DNA of 64,000 bases, taken from the NCBI GenBank assembly GCA_040755835.1, contig JBFMAB010000020.1:138502-202501 (forward strand), written 5' to 3'. The notes beneath the pieces were generated by a model. The model had not been told where the DNA came from. It saw nothing but the letters and a program-made list of their open reading frames with translations, and did no database searches. Positions 63,227 through 64,000 of the stretch are shown here, one piece after another (within the stretch, counting starts at the first letter, position 1; the number at the start of each line of letters is the position of its first letter). Source of the DNA: JADLDB01 sp040755835. GTDB taxonomy: Bacteria; Myxococcota; Myxococcia; Myxococcales; Myxococcaceae. A program made the position numbers and the translations under genes.

Positions 63227-63755
63227 TCAGGTCCAGCCCACGTCGAACGTGCCGTCGCGCTCGTCGGGCCTGAAGTTCAACCGCGGCTCTTTCGCGCCGA
63301 GCGGCGCCAGCCCCTCGAGGAAGATGCCTTCCGCGGACGACGGGTGGCGCAGGCCGCCGGGCACCAGGACGCGGGCGCTGGCGCTCTTCGGCCCGGTCTC
63401 GGCGACCTCGACGGTCGTGACGTTGTCCGCGGAGCGGAACGAGTCGGCGACCTTCATGATGCCGCGCCTGGTGCCCAGCAGCCGCAGCACGAGGAACGAC
63501 GTCTTCCTGACGACGGAAGACTCGAAGCCCCGCAGCACCTCGCGGCCCATCTCGCGGAACGCGTCCTCCGTCGTCTGCTCCGGCGCGAGCATCTCGGCGG
63601 CGAGCTCGAGCAGCCGCCACCCGGTGTCGACGTCGATCGCTCGGCTTGCGGGGATCGATGTCGAGCGCCCGTGGCCGCCCGAGCAGCTCGGTGGAGGGCA
63701 CGCCGCCACGCTTCAGCACCTGGTTGAGGAACGACTCCACCGTGTGGCGGCACAC
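63227..63755 (-). pseudogene. DUF2378 (TIGR02265-like) gene with frameshift
   Basis: The C-terminal 130 residues (VDTGWRLLELAAEMLAPEQT, FREMGREVLRGFESSVV, IMKVADSFRSADNVTTVE, GTFDVGWT) match the DUF2378 family, mostly found in myxobacteria. The N-terminus (GTG 63755, HTVESFLNQVLKRGGVPSTE, LLGRPRALDIDPR) lies in a second frame. The frames meet near 63646, where one base too many is present. The joined product would be about 175 residues, near family length. The function of DUF2378 is unknown. Confidence 0.7.
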
Positions 63756-64000
63756 GACGAAGGTCGCGCCGGACGTTGGGGCGGAGCGAGCTGGACTGGC
63801 ACAGCGGCTCGGCGTCTTCGGCGCGCGCCCGCGCTTTGCCGACGGACGGCGAGCACCAGCGCCACCAGCCCGCTGGCCTCCGCGCCGGTCGCGCCACAGC
63901 CGCAGCCGCCGACCGCGGCACCGTCATCGCCGCCGCCGCCCGTCCCGCCGCCGCCGCCGCCCGTCCCGCCGCCGCCCCCGCCCGTCCCGCCGCCGCCCCC
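63713..64000 (-). CDS. C-terminus of a Gly-rich surface protein, cut by right edge
   Basis: From the edge inwards, three GGGGGTG units are followed by GGGDDGAAVGGCGCGATGAE, a hydrophobic stretch ASGLVALVLAV and Arg-rich RRQSAGARRRRR, then a run-on to a stop at 63713. The order Gly-rich linker, GCGC, hydrophobic, basic is that of myxobacterial C-terminal sorting tails (MYXO-CTERM-like), which anchor proteins to the cell surface. Such tails normally stop right after the Arg run, so the extra 30 residues, overlapping the DUF2378 start, suggest a lost stop or a frameshift. The body of the protein is beyond the window. Confidence 0.55.
   Translation of the reverse strand, partial: GGGGGTGGGGGGTGGGGGGTGGGGDDGAAVGGCGCGATGAEASGLVALVLAVRRQSAGARRRRRAAVPVQLAPPQRPARPSSCAATRWSRSSTRC
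63939..64000 (-). repeat. Three 21-base tandem repeats (GGGGGTG codons)
   Basis: Three 21-base units of Gly-Thr codons, differing by one base, run to the window edge. They encode the linker of the truncated surface protein and may continue beyond it. Such repeats can change copy number. Confidence 0.65.

Overview
The window reads as a piece of a Myxococcota chromosome, probably Myxococcales sensu stricto (Cystobacterineae-like). The evidence is a very high GC content, many GTG starts, Asp-Ala-Gly and Gly-Thr rich lipoproteins with Cys-rich modules, a DUF2378-type gene (a family largely confined to myxobacteria), a CsgA-like short-chain dehydrogenase, and a Gly-rich C-terminus with a GCGC motif at the right edge. 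I saw no rRNA, tRNA, CRISPR array or intact mobile element. Codon style looks even throughout, so this is mostly core chromosome with some decayed genes.

Region by region. 1-6.4 kb: a lipoprotein cut by the left edge, a short-chain dehydrogenase with a decayed gene behind it, a PBP4-type D,D-carboxypeptidase with a long C-terminal extension, and an SRPBCC protein with a histone-H1-like tail. 6.4-16.7 kb: ssb, a Cys-rich lipoprotein broken at a G6 run, hslO (Hsp33), an OmpA lipoprotein, a HEAT-repeat protein, a frameshifted alkD-like gene, a lipoprotein, a dehydrogenase and a GAF-GGDEF protein whose guanine-contacting Asp is Ser. 16.8-24.4 kb: mfd, then a tightly overlapping operon of lipoprotein, TPR membrane protein and hybrid histidine kinase. 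24.4-31.8 kb: an acyltransferase/epimerase pair, an intergenic sigma-54 small-RNA locus, a 1244-residue TPR protein and a hemolysin III family protein. 31.8-44.2 kb: a tandem repeat patch, recQ, radC, a SulP transporter, an ABC-F ATPase, a lysophospholipid acyltransferase, the CsgA-like protein and a DUF523 protein. 44.2-58 kb: a RapA-like helicase, an OmpA protein, an M14 carboxypeptidase, and a locus with a membrane glycosyltransferase, a transmembrane STAND-like ATPase and a divergent LTA-synthase-like enzyme. 58-64 kb: an IS21 relic, a PIG-L deacetylase, membrane proteins, plsC with a FabL-like dehydrogenase, cdd, a frameshifted DUF2378 gene and the end of a surface protein.

The most notable site is the gap at 26.2-26.43 kb. 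A perfect sigma-54 promoter (TGGCAC-N5-TTGCT) sits about 12 bases ahead of a two-hairpin transcript that ends in a strong terminator with a 14-T tract. An inverted repeat lies upstream where an enhancer-binding protein could bind. The arrangement resembles the myxobacterial developmental small RNA Pxr. With the CsgA-like protein and the candidate cyclic-dinucleotide synthase it hints that the organism carries developmental signalling parts.

Many genes are packed with 4-base GTGA or ATGA overlaps, so they are probably translationally coupled. Several others have a TANNNT hexamer 6-8 bases before the start codon and no Shine-Dalgarno sequence, which suggests leaderless mRNAs. Around nine genes carry frameshifts, while long genes such as mfd, the TPR gene and rapA are intact. 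That pattern fits real gene decay at least as well as general sequencing error, though single homopolymer errors cannot be excluded.
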